Position numbers and translations under genes: made by a program
NCBI GenBank assembly: GCA_020086605.1
Contig: JACBWW010000003.1
Location: 51,550,734-51,614,733, forward strand
Direction: 5' to 3'
Origin: Lanius collurio
Taxonomy: Eukaryota; Chordata; Aves; Passeriformes; Laniidae
DNA: 64,000 nucleotides
Shown: positions 45,229-56,903 of the stretch, piece after piece
Layout: the number at the start of each line of letters is the position of its first letter
How positions within the stretch are numbered: position 1 is the first letter of the stretch
The notes under the pieces: model-generated
Databases searched by the model: none
Told to the model about the DNA's origin: nothing
Seen by the model: the letters and a program-made list of their open reading frames with translations, nothing else

Positions 45229-48200
45229 TATGGTAATTTTTCCTAAGGTAGTCAGCTGTCATAATTATTTGATCAGCTTTCGATATCATCTGTCGATGAA
45301 ATAGTGAAATGGTTCAGGTTTTTCTTTTCAGTTTGTTTTTTTTTTTTTTCCACAAAGAGGGATGAACTGATAATTTAATCAAAAAGTAAAGAACAGATTT
45401 GAACTGGGCTTAGTTTAGTTTTACTGAAGGTATATTTAACAAGGTTGCAAAGGTCATATGATACTGCAGATTTTGGCTTTGGATGAGAATATTTCTACTA
45501 GAAATATCAATTTAATCAAGAAAGAAGAAAAAATTTATCAGAAAAACAGAAAATGGAAACTCAGGATAAAGTGATAACAGAACATTTTAATCTAGTGTAA
45601 AAAAATTCTGAATTTCTGTACAATAGACTGTTAATCTAAAGGATCTCTAAAAAACCACAAACATTTGCATATAGTAATTTAGTTTTCAACTTCACTATTT
45701 TATAGAATTAATTGTTCTATACCAATCTGATAACAGTATCCATCCAGCAAATGACAAGCAACCACCTAGATTCAGGAATTTGTTAGTTTTGCAGCACACA
45801 GGTACAAGAAAGGATCACAGCTATCTGTAATAGAACACATTAATTTAATTCAGGTGAAAAGGGCCAGAAAAGAAATCAGAACAGATTTATATTTTCTCCC
45901 AGTGGAGTAGATACTACAGCAGAATCAACAGTCATTTATACACAATTGTACAGGATTTGCAAGCAAGACATTAAGTGCAGAATATGAGAAAACAAGAGAC
46001 AAAGGTTTATGGGCTAATCATAAACTAGCAATGAATGGGAATGTACACAAAGTAATCTGTCTGTGGAGAGTTTTTTTGTTTTTTCTTCATGTATCCCTTT
46101 TGTTTATCTTTTGACTGAAAGAATTAAGTATTATAGAAGTTAGTTCAGATGAATTAGGCTTGTATTATTTAATAATTTTTAATAGGATGTAGGAAGAGAT
46201 GTTTGCGTAAATTTTGGAACCTATTCCAAGAATACAAAGCACAATGGAAAAACTATTAAAAAAAATAATTGCACACTAAATCAGTCTGGTTTTCACTAAT
46301 CAAACTCCTCTGTACTAATAGTTACCTCCCCATTATGGCAAGTAAATGCATGTTTTCATACATACATATTTATGCCAGTTAAGAATTTGAGGTAATTTGG
46401 ATGGGAATGTTTAGAAGACTGAACAATCAGGCCAGTTTATAACTAAACATATTTGAATTAATTCCTAAGCAACACATTTTGTTATTTCATAGTTCTTGCT
46501 TCTATTGAACATCATCACTACTGGCAGAAAAGTATTGCTCTTTAGGAATCATATGCTATTTTAGATGTAGTAACAAAACATCCCACACCTGATGCCATTC
46601 ACTGAGCATTTTTGACTGCAGTCCTTGGTGGCTCTCCATTCAAGGTGGTCATGTGTGTCAGGTCTCTGATGAGAAAAATCAGAACTGAAACAGCACTATA
46701 TTCTCTGCTTTTCTTCTTAATGGTTGGTGGGTTTATGCCATTTCCCCCTTTCTAATTATTGTCTTGATAATATTTTTGTTTGGTTTTTGGTTTTGGTTTT
46801 TTTTTTTTGGCTGGTTAGTCATTCCTTTTATACATTAGACAGAACACTTATCCTATAATACGATAAATACATTTTAAAATAAAAACAGCATCCTGTAATG
46901 AAAATTTGCTGAATTTCATTTTAGAAAGCTTTAAATGAATAACAAAAATGTGCACATATGTATATACATATGTGCATCTATGTTTCTCATTACATAAATT
47001 ATCTTGATCTACACACACATTCCAACTGCCATGACTTGACCCTTACCAGTAGAGTAATGTTATTCTGGAGACTTTATCTTTTGTTCCAATATAATTCAGA
47101 AATACTTCTTTTATCTGCTTTAGCAGGAAATGGAATGGTTTTCCAGATACTGTCTTTGACTGTAGTCTTTCTTTTCACTTTGAAGCTGAGAGAGAAAGGC
47201 TGAGTACCTCTGAGTTGATAAAGGCAACTAGGACCAAAAACTAGAAATGGACATCTAAGAACTTCTTTATATTTTTGATCAATACACTTGTTACTAGAGA
47301 TAATACTTCTCCCAAATGTTTCAAAAGAACAGTGAAAAAAGTTTACTCTATGGTTTTTATTTTAGAGAAACCTCTGCCCTTTACATAGGCTTGAGACAAT
47401 TCAAAAAATTGTCCAAAAATTTATTCTGAAACTTTATGAATTTTTTTCAATTGAAAATTAAACAATGGTAATACACATATGTGTGAATAAACCAAAAAAT
47501 TTTCACAAACAAATGAAAAGCATTAATATTATATTGCCAGTATGCAAAATTCCACTCTTCTCAGCTGAAGGGTGAATGGAGAATTTCCAGACCAAATTTA
47601 TAGAATTGGTAGAGATGCTTACAAGCACTGCATCTCAAGCTCAGAGCATCAATCCTTCTTATATACTACTAGGACTAGTTTTAAAAATAAGCTTTTTGGA
47701 TAAGAATTCATGGCAAGAAGACTGATAAGAAACACTTTTCTATCTTACTTCTATTTTCCACTTATAAAAGAAGTCCATGAGATATTTTGATTTGCAAATG
47801 TAAGTGTTCCACAGATAAATTGTTGACCTTTGTGCACTGTACTCTTATGTCACCCATCACACACCATGATCTGCCCTTTATCTGAACTAAAGTCATGTAT
47901 TATAATGAGCTGAAGGTCCAGTGCTACCAATGGACACATAGAAAGACAAAAGCTGTATTGATTTCAACAACCTTTCTTTAAAGAGAAAGACAATTTTTGT
48001 GTTTGCAATTAATTACTTTCAGCTATCTATTTGCATGTATTTCTAAGACTTAACTGTGATAGTAGATAAAACTTTAGAAAATAACCATGTCACTCACCCT
48101 AACGTTTGGACAGTCCATGAATCAGAAGATACACAAATTTGGAATACTAGGTGCACCATATAAAAACATTCCATCCTTTAAGATGGAGAGACAGAAGAGG

Positions 48201-51200
48201 TTCTTTTATCTGGTATCTGTTTACTTTGAACTTACTATAACAGTAATCAATTTAAAACATGTTATTTGGAGGTCTAGTACTGTAACTCACCTAGCAAGTG
48301 CAAAAGTATGACAAAAACTATCATGAATATCTAGACTTATTTGGCTTTTGTATATTTTTGAGCTATCTCAAGACACTATTTTAGGGGGGGTGAGGCTGAG
48401 GGGGAAAGGAATCATTAATAGATACATACCAACTCAGAGAATCAAACTATTCAAATGTTCAAATTTGCTCTTTCTGAAATTTTCAGTTGATATTATTGCA
48501 AGAACTATTACAATTATTTTTGGAAGCTTCTTTTTCTCTTCAATGAACTTTTGAAACACTTGTCTACACCCTTTTTGTTCATTTGACTGACTTTTTTTTT
48601 AACTTTTCTATATCTTTTTTTTTTCCCAGACAGCCATCCTTTTCCTCTCACTCTTTTTTCCTGTTGACAGTCAAACTTGAGTCATTTCCCTGTTTCCTGA
48701 CAGTGGTTTCTTTGTGATATCCCATAATTTTTGGGTTAAACAAAAGGGATTTGTGCTCCCAAATTGATTAGGCACCTTTGCTAGGTATCAAAGAATTTGA
48801 CCATAAGACTAAAATCTGCTCTGTTGATACATTTCGGTAACTTTATTAGGTGGAAAGTAGATCGTCTCTAAAAGGATGTTGCCTGTCTTTAGACCTTAGA
48901 AATACACAAACCCATCTACATGTATATATGTATAAATAAATATGTATGCTAGGAAGTGGAAAACATAGGAGAAGTTACTTGGCTTCCAGCTATCATGAAC
49001 ATTACAAGCTATGTAAAGCTTTACTTTATTCATGTTTCAAGACATTTCTTTGTAACCCCTACTGAAAAGTCTAGCCAAACATTTTAACATAAAACATGAT
49101 TCTTACTGCCACATTACTTAATGTCTGCCTCAATGAATCAAGACCTAACTGTTCCCAAGATTCTTTGTGAGAATTCAGCCTTTCTGCAGCATGTCTTGAT
49201 ACCCTATGTCAGGCTGACACCTTTATGAAATATGAAAATTCAAAGATTTCACAGAATATGATCATGTCAGAGACAGCTGCCCCTATGTGGCATATAAAAT
49301 ACTTATTTCTCTTAATTATGTCCTTAAAATGGAAGAAAAGCAGGTTTTCTCTCATTTCATTGTTGTTTTGCAAATGTGTCTGCTTATATCATAAAATTAC
49401 ATCAGTGCATGTGGTAAACTGTAAATGTCACAGGCATTTTTTATTATCATTGAAGTTTACTGATGGTCATTTGGAACAACATGTGGTTCAAAGAAAAAAA
49501 AATTAGTTTGATTTCTGTTAGGCACCAAAAATGTTGATCTATGTTCAACCTAATTACCTGTTCTGCATTTGGACCTGCTAGATTGGAGAAGGATAGAGAT
49601 GGGGGTAAAGATGAAAGGAGCTTCCCCTGTGTCATTTTTAGAAACAGATTTGTGAACCTTTCTTCTTGTACTGGCAAACTGACGTGCTTTTTTTATGATT
49701 ATTTTCAGGTAACAAACTATTGATTTCTGGAAGTGATGACTGTTCCATGCATGCTGATTAGCACATGAGCAGACGGTCCAAGCAGCAATTGATTTTCATA
49801 TCAACACTGAATCTAATGCATCCTATATGTGTTAGACTTGAACAAGAACAACTATTTTCAGGGAAAAGCCTGACATACACATCTCTCTCTCACTGACTTC
49901 AAGAGCTGCTGAGGCAGACACCAAGATGCAGACAGAATCAGAATTTAAGATCTACTCCCGTCTGCAGAGCTTCCTTATATAAATGTTAGGGTATGAATAT
50001 ATTTATACAGTCATAAAAATCCAGTAAGGTTGAGAAAAAGAGTTTATAGGTTGACTAAATTACTGGAAATGTAGTGTAGAAAATGCTGCAAGTTTATATA
50101 TACACTCTTTTACTGTGGAACTAAACAATCCTCCTTTCATGGGAATGATTACTTGAAAATAGATAAAGGTGAGGATTTTGGCAAAAGAGTGGTTGGCTTC
50201 TTTCAGAAAAATACACACAAAGTTATCAGGAAATTGTCTTAAGTGGTGTTATTCTATGAAGGATAAAAGGAACAGCAAGTGAGGTTCCTGTAAGTTGAAG
50301 GTTTGTAGACATACTTTTGAGAATTTAATGAAAGTCAGTTATCAATCTTTCTTATGAAAATTATCTTTACTATATGAATAGTTCTACCACTGACACACCA
50401 TAAATAAATGTAATACAAAAAATATTTATGACAATTTTAAATTTTATAGCCAAAGCAAAACCTTTGCTAATAGGCAGGCTGTATACTATCTGGAAATACA
50501 TCTAGAATTTTTTCTGGAATGAGCACTGAATGAGCATTACACAAAAAATTATGATCATAAATCTCTTTTTTATGCTTTGATTCTGAAAGATTTGCTTCTG
50601 CATTAAAAATAATATAGCTTATGTCTATACAGCACCCTTTGAAGACTTCTATTGCAGCCATGTAGTTGGGAGTGAACATTGTGATGCAGTGAAAGCTGCA
50701 AAATATTTTCATTGTAATGAGCTATTTCTCTTGTTCTTTGTTTACCTCAGCTGAAATTTGGAACTCTAAGCTGTTTTTAATGCCAATTTCCTTATAAAGT
50801 TGGGTTATTTATCTGCTGATTTATCCCACAACAGTTCTCTTTTTGCCTTCCCAGTCCTGGGGAAATAGAGGGAAATTATATAGAACTAGAAATTCTGTGA
50901 ACTCTTGAAGCACTAGGACATTAATGGCATTTAGCTATTTACTTCACCAGCAAATCTGTGACCTCAAATAAATGTATTTAATAAATGTGTTATAAAATCC
51001 CTTTTTCATAGTGTGGTCCTTTGCACATGAAGGAAAACTTCCTTTAGGAATTAACATCTAATTTGAAATGTGCCCTTTGAACACTGGAAGGAAAATGAGC
51101 AGATGACAGTGACTATAGTACTCTTATTTAGCCAAGTACAAAATGTAACTGTTTTAAATAATTTATAAATAATCAAAATCATAATCCCACCTCAGCTGGT

Positions 51201-51321
51201 CTTGTTATGAGAAGTTGATAGCTTTTATGTGATTATTGCAGTGGAAGGAGGGCAGGTAAAGATGTGAGAATTACAGGCATTGGCAAACACAGTTCTGGCA
51301 AGTCATTCCATGTACCATGGT
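45229..51321. other. AT-rich non-coding sequence
   Basis: Six kilobases with no recognisable gene or transposable element. It includes T-runs at 45336-45349 and 46799-46808 and a perfect 26-bp palindrome at 46951-46976. Confidence 0.5.
46951..46976. repeat. Perfect 26-bp palindrome
   Basis: The half-site TGCACATATGTAT is followed immediately by its exact reverse complement with no spacer. It is made of alternating purine/pyrimidine steps, mostly TA, CA and TG. Confidence 0.95.
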
Positions 51322-52313
51322 TGTGAGACACTGAAAGGGTTAATGGCTTAAACATTGCTAAAATCGTAGCTTTTTGCCTACTATAGCAAACTGCAAAGAA
51401 GTAGCTGTTCATCTGTGACCACTGAAGTCCACCCCTCCCCAAACAATCCAACTAACTGGAATTCTGATGGTGACAGGAACTTGAGGTAAAGCAGGTACTA
51501 TTACCCAATCATCCCAGGTCTGGGTAGAAGAATGTATCCACAGGTGATACTGGAAGAGAGACTGGAATGCTGATAGCCTAAACATTCAAGGGACAAGCTG
51601 CTGATGTGCAAAGAACTCATCCAGATGCAGAGAGTGAGCACAGACCCACCTCAGGCTACAGAAAAAGGCAAACCCTGTGATGCAGGTACTGTCTCTTTGT
51701 CCGTACACAAGTGAACTCAGCTGTGCTAACTCCCCTGCTGGGAAGTACTGGGACATCCATTGGTAGCTTGAAGGTATTAGTCTCTGCTATGGACCATAAT
51801 GGGCTATGAAGGACTCAACTGCACTGTCCTCATAGGCAGCTGTAACAACTCAGACCATCAAAGACTCCTAAAAGGGTCCTGTGGCTCACAGCATTACATC
51901 ATTCAGTGTAAAACTCCCTGCCTCCAGGGGGAAGCTGGGCATTCCCACCTGAACCTGAGTGTATATAACTCATGAAATTTTTGAATTTCGGGGGTTTCTT
52001 CTACTACTCATGGATCAAGATTGTCACTTTGGCCAATGAAAACTGGAATTGCCACAACCAAGTTTTGCACTGGGACCAAGGGATAGTGATTATGTACCTT
52101 TCAATGTTTATCCTTTCTTTTCCTTATCTGTTTTCCTAAGTGTTATTCTTATAATACTCTATTGCTATATTACTGTAGAAAACAAACCTCAAAATGTGTA
52201 CAGATCTTTTCTTCCTTTGCAGCCAATTCTAAAATAAATCCTATATATATACTGAAAACCACTAATCATTCAGGGTTGTTTCACTGTAATCCACCCTAAG
52301 GGATCTATTAACA
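51322..52313 (+). mobile_element. ERV LTR, family A copy 1 (solo, about 1 kb)
   Basis: Starts TGTGAGACACTGAAAGGGTT, then AATGGCTTAAACATTG, and ends ...GGATCTATTAACA. It has a TATA box (GAGTGTATATAACTC near 51957-51971) and an AATAAA near 52231 on the plus strand, in the order expected for U3-R-U5. It is homologous along its length to 55900-56903. A target duplication was not found (flanks ATGGT and AGACT). Confidence 0.7.
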
Positions 52314-54384
52314 AGACTTTAAGTTATCCTCACCTTCTGGGACTGGTTGTAACAAAGGTCTGCTTGGGAAAAAAAAAAAAAAAAAAGCAAACCATCAGAA
52401 AAGGGTTATAACAAAGAACATTGACTGAAATACAATTTCAGGCTAAAGCTTGCACTTATAAATTATTGACTGTCCTGCTATAAGTTAACAAAAGGTTAAA
52501 ACAGAACGTCTCCTGCCTACCTGTATCCTTCCAGGTGGGTATGTTGTCCCCAAATCATTTCAGCTTTGATGATCTTTCTGAGCAGCAGCACATTCTGTTA
52601 AGGCACCATAGGTTGGCAAGATTTTCCATCACTTCAGAGATTGGCTTCAGGACTATGCTAGGATTCTCCTCCACCTACCCACATTTGCCAGAGCTTTCTC
52701 AGTCCTTGGTAGCTTCCAAGGCAAGGACATGTCTTCTCCCACTTTTCTTGTACCTCGTCAAGAAGTATGAACACACATAAATACAGCCTTATCATGGTGA
52801 TAAACCAGAGATCCAAAACATTTCTGCAACACTTCAGATTGAATTTAGTTTTTAATATACTTGCAGTGTTATTGCTGCAGACGTAATCCTGAATGTTCAG
52901 GTTTATGAAGAGAAAATCTGGCTACTAAGACATTCTCATGACAGTTTTATAGACTTTACTACTATCATATAAACTTTCCATTATTTCCCTCAATGTTCAT
53001 TGGTATGCCTTTCCGTTTTGGTTGCTTTGACTGAATAGTGAAGTTAATACAAATTCATCATGGAAAAAAACATATGAAATTTGCATTGTGAAAGTTCTGC
53101 TTATAAAAATAGTAGTGATGATACTACCATAAGAAAGATCATAACTATCATGTAAGGATTACAAGGTTGTCCTGAATCAGAAAAAAAAAAATACTTTAGT
53201 ATTGTGATAATTTCTCATTTGTTTGGCTTCTTATATAGAATGATTATGGTTTTTTCTTCTTATTTTTAAAAGTGATGTTAAATATTGATAATGGACTATA
53301 TCCAGAGGCAAGAAAGTAAAGAGCAGCATCTGATAAATGCAACCTTCAGGTGAGATCCACAGAGACTAATTCAACAATTCTCATCTGAGTAATGCTCCAA
53401 GAAAGTCAGGGTTAGACCTCTGTGCTCCCCACACAATCATTTAGAAGCATCTGTCGCTTCCGAAGTGCAATCCAAAAAGATGAATATACTGCGAAAGGGC
53501 TGACCTAGCATTAATCAATAAGAAAGGCCAAGTGCAGGGCTATCTATATCAATACTGTTGAATCCAATTTTGGAACTTAAAGGCTGGCTTCTTTGAAAGT
53601 TGATGCTGCTTTCAGGATGAATATGCTCATCCCCTTGGAATGTACTGCTGAAGTAATTCTCTGCAAGTGCATGTATTGAGCAGGATTTTAAGTATGGTTT
53701 CCAGGAGGTATCACTTCTATAGCACTCAAATGTCATTTAATGAAGAGTAGTTAAAGGCCTGTCTCCTTTTAAAAGGAGCCAAACCATTTTTTCTAGAGTG
53801 TTCCCTAAATAATAGGTTATCAAGTAACCATTGAGAGTTCATTTATCATGGAAACAGAAGAGAAATATCCAGGCAGAGGCTGAAATCTGGTTAAAAAAAA
53901 AAAAAAAAAAATAGAAGGGCAGACCTAAATTCTTTTCTCAAGTTTCTTTCCTGATTTGTGGTTTTATTTTTTAATTTTGTCTAGGGCTTTTTCGAAAAAA
54001 ATGAGACTGTCTGAAGAAGGAGAAATGCTGGTATAAATCACTCTGGGTTGAAAAGGTCAAGAGACCAGACCTCCTCATTTTCTGGGTGATGACTGTAATT
54101 CCCAGATTAATACCAAAGTCAGCTCTTTGTCAGGTTTGTTTTTGCCCCTCACAATGTTGTTGAACACAGCTGAAGGTCTGCTGCATGGTAGGCTCAGTAC
54201 TGTTTTAAACTAGGGAGAGCTCAGAGTTTCTGCATGCAGATAGGGACACTGAATAAGGTGAAAATAATACAGTTTTAACCACTGTAATTATTATCAAAAA
54301 ATAATTATTGTCCAAAAAACTTGACTATCTTCAAGTTAGGCACATAGTAATGTCTCAGAAATTTCTCCTTTTAATTCCAGAGAT
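52314..54384. other. AT-rich non-coding sequence
   Basis: No ERV internal region or gene. There are pure A-runs of 18 (52369-52386) and 19 (53893-53911). Confidence 0.55.
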
Positions 54385-55255
54385 CTAAAAAGGGAGATAA
54401 GTTGTATGAAGGGTGACACCAGAGAGTTGTGCTGACATTCACAGAGGCCTAGACCAACAGCAATATCATGAAGTTCAAAAAAGGGAAAAGAAAAGTCTTG
54501 AACCTGGGAAGAAATATCCCTATGCACCAGTAAAGCAGATTTGTAGAGATAAGACTTGGGGTCCTGGTGGACAGCAAGGTGACCTTGAGCCAGAAATGCC
54601 CTATGAGGAAGAGTGAGAGCCTCCTGAATTGCTGCCAGCAATTGAGAATAACCATCCTTCTTCTCTGCTCAGCCCTGATGAAACACATCTGGAGTGCCAT
54701 ACCATTTCTGGACTTCCCAGAACAAGAAAGATATGGACTTTTATGGAGATCACCCAGTGGAGGGCCACAGAAATGACTAAGGCACTGGAGTGAGCAGGTT
54801 GAGAGAGGTGGGACTCTCAATGGCTGTCACCTGTGAGTATAATCACCTGATGGGAGAATTAAAGGTGTGATAGGCTGGCTCCTCTCAGTAGTAGACAGTG
54901 ATAGGAGATACAATGGCCACAAATTAAAAAATAGGCAGATTCAATTTTTGTTTGGTTTTGTTGGGTTGTTTTTAGTTTGTTTTGGTTGGGTTTTTAAGTT
55001 TTGGGTTTGTTTTTTGTTTTGTTTTTTTTTTGGTTTTTTTTTTTTTGTTTGTTTTTTAATTTTTTTTTTTTTTTACTGTGAGATTGGTAAAATACTGGCA
55101 CAGGTTGACCAGAATGGTTGTGGAGACTCCTTTATGGATATATTCAAAGCCTGTTCAGAGGTGGTCTAAAGCAACCTATTATAGCTGACCTTTCCTGAGA
55201 AGGCTGATTGTTTAGGTGGTCTCACTTTCAACAAAAATGATACTGTAATTTAAAA
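54385..55255 (+). mobile_element. CR1 LINE 3' region, interrupted by a T/G-rich expansion
   Basis: The plus strand carries degenerate CR1 ORF2 C-terminal sequence (GACTTGGGGTCCTGGTGGAC, CAGCCCTGATGAAACACATC, GATCACCCAGTGGAGGGCCA). After a 130-bp T/G tract it continues with ACTGTGAGATTGGTAAAATACTGG and CACAGGTTGACCAGAATGGT. That matches the CR1 block following its ...CTTTTTCACTGTGAGG, so the tract expanded from the CR1's own T-run. Confidence 0.75.
54945..55074 (+). repeat. T-rich/TTTGG low-complexity tract
   Basis: About 130 bp of T runs with interspersed G (TTTGTTTGGTTTTGTTGGG then long T-runs). The complementary strand is A/CA-rich. Confidence 0.95.
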
Positions 55256-55899
55256 GTTCTTTTGTAATTCTATTGCCTCTTCCATTAGCTGAATATTTCA
55301 CAACTATCAGTAATTTAGTAAATCAGCACTTATTTCTGCAGATGTAAAAACTGAGGCATTTTAACAGCTTTCTGAGGAATGTGTACCCACATATACCACA
55401 GCACAGATTAAATTCACATGCTGATTCACAGTTCAGTTGCATCACCTAGTCTTAGTTGCAGAATGTCCATTCAGTAAGCACAGGTTTACAAAATCTTGAT
55501 GCATTGTCTTAATAAAAATCTGAATAAAAAGCTTTGCATCTTCTTTCTGAATATCACAGTTACCTTTATTTGTCTAGATAGATATTGTTTGATATTTCTT
55601 CTGAAATCCCAAAGTAGTAATTCCTTTGGTTTTAAACAGACAATCATTAAATAGGAAGGAGTTCACATTATGGGAATGTTTACAAAGTTTACAAAGGGAA
55701 AATGATTAATGTAATTCCTCAGAAATGAACTTTATTACTGCTTTGAGATTCCAGAAACTGGTGCTAAAAAATCCAGTATCCAGTTCTTTAACAAATTCAA
55801 TTAAAAAAATTATGTTCTATGTTGAACTGTTTTTATACTCTGTTTCATTTCTTTTAAGACTTACTCCTAATTAAAATATTGAATAATTTTGTATAGTCG
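55256..55899. other. AT-rich non-coding sequence
   Basis: Nothing recognised. Confidence 0.5.
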
Positions 55900-56903
55900 T
55901 GTAAGAGACTGAAATGTTATGGTTAATGGCCTAAACATTGTTATGAAGGACTTTATGCCCATTATGGCAGAACTCTATAAAGAAGCTGCGACCACCAAAG
56001 CCCACCCCTCCCTGAATATGCCACCTCACTGGGACTTTGGACTGTAAGTTAGGCTGCCCACTGGAACTTGAGGTAAAGTGAGTTGAAAAGTGACACTTTT
56101 GTACAATTATATTATGTACAGATCTAGGGAGAAGTAAACAAGGCTGGAAGAGGAAAATGTATCCAAAAGGAAGCCAAAGCCAGCAGCTCTCCCGAAAATC
56201 ACCCCTAGTGGGGTTCGGGGTGGGGGGAGGTACAACCCACAGACTCATCTGCTGAGACCAGGCTTGCACACACTTCTCTGCAATCAGGGGGAAGGAGAAG
56301 AGTTTTGGGGTGTGTGGCATAACTTCTGGTCAGAAGCAATGAACACCCTTCTTCTCTTGCACAAACTGGCTCAGCTGTAACCCTCCCCTCTCCCCAAACA
56401 GGGGAAGGCCAATATACACCAGACACTCCTGTGAGAAGCAGCTGAGGAGATGTCATAGTTAGTCCATCAAAGCCCCCCAAAGTGCTCCCCAGACTTAATT
56501 CTGAGCCTAGAGCACTGCACATGATGCAAAGAGATTCAACAGATCCAGAGTCTGTTGCAAGAGACAGTGTCAAACTTCTCCCGTGCCAGGGGAGGTACTG
56601 GGCATTCCTCCTGGCCCACACATGTGTTAATCCATTGAACTGTGTTTTGCAAGACCCTCACCACCAAGATGGCCAGATAAAGAGGATAAACAAGATGCTG
56701 TTGGGATTCATGGAGAGGTGGTATTTTTTACTTAATCAGTCTTTTCCACTCTCTTTCTCTCCCCCCTCACCACTTTTTTCTATTTTTTTCTATTACTCTC
56801 TACCTCACATTCACTGTTAAATAAAATCCATACTATTGACTTAAGCATATGGTCTTGTTTACACCTTAATTTGGGCAGAGACATCACTCTAATAATTTTA
56901 ACA
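55900..56903 (+). mobile_element. ERV LTR, family A copy 2 (solo, about 1 kb)
   Basis: Starts TGTAAGAGACTGAAATG, then GGTTAATGGCCTAAACATTG, and ends ...AATAATTTTAACA. It shares with copy 1 the blocks AAGCCCACCCCTCCC, GGAACTTGAGGTAAAG and CTGGGCATTCC, and an AATAAA (near 56819). The TATA box of copy 1 is replaced by a non-TATA sequence (CACATGTGTTAATCC). Flanking pentamers AGTCG and ACTGG match only partly. Confidence 0.7.

Noticed and set aside
44640..45236. Open frames at 44.6-45.2 kb as a repetitive protein
   Set aside because: They fall within the minisatellite core of a known type of bird LTR and are open on both strands.
51322..56903. A single ERV provirus bounded by the two family-A LTRs
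   Set aside because: The LTRs are strongly diverged, outer flanks do not match, and the interval holds CR1 and unique DNA but no gag, pol or env.
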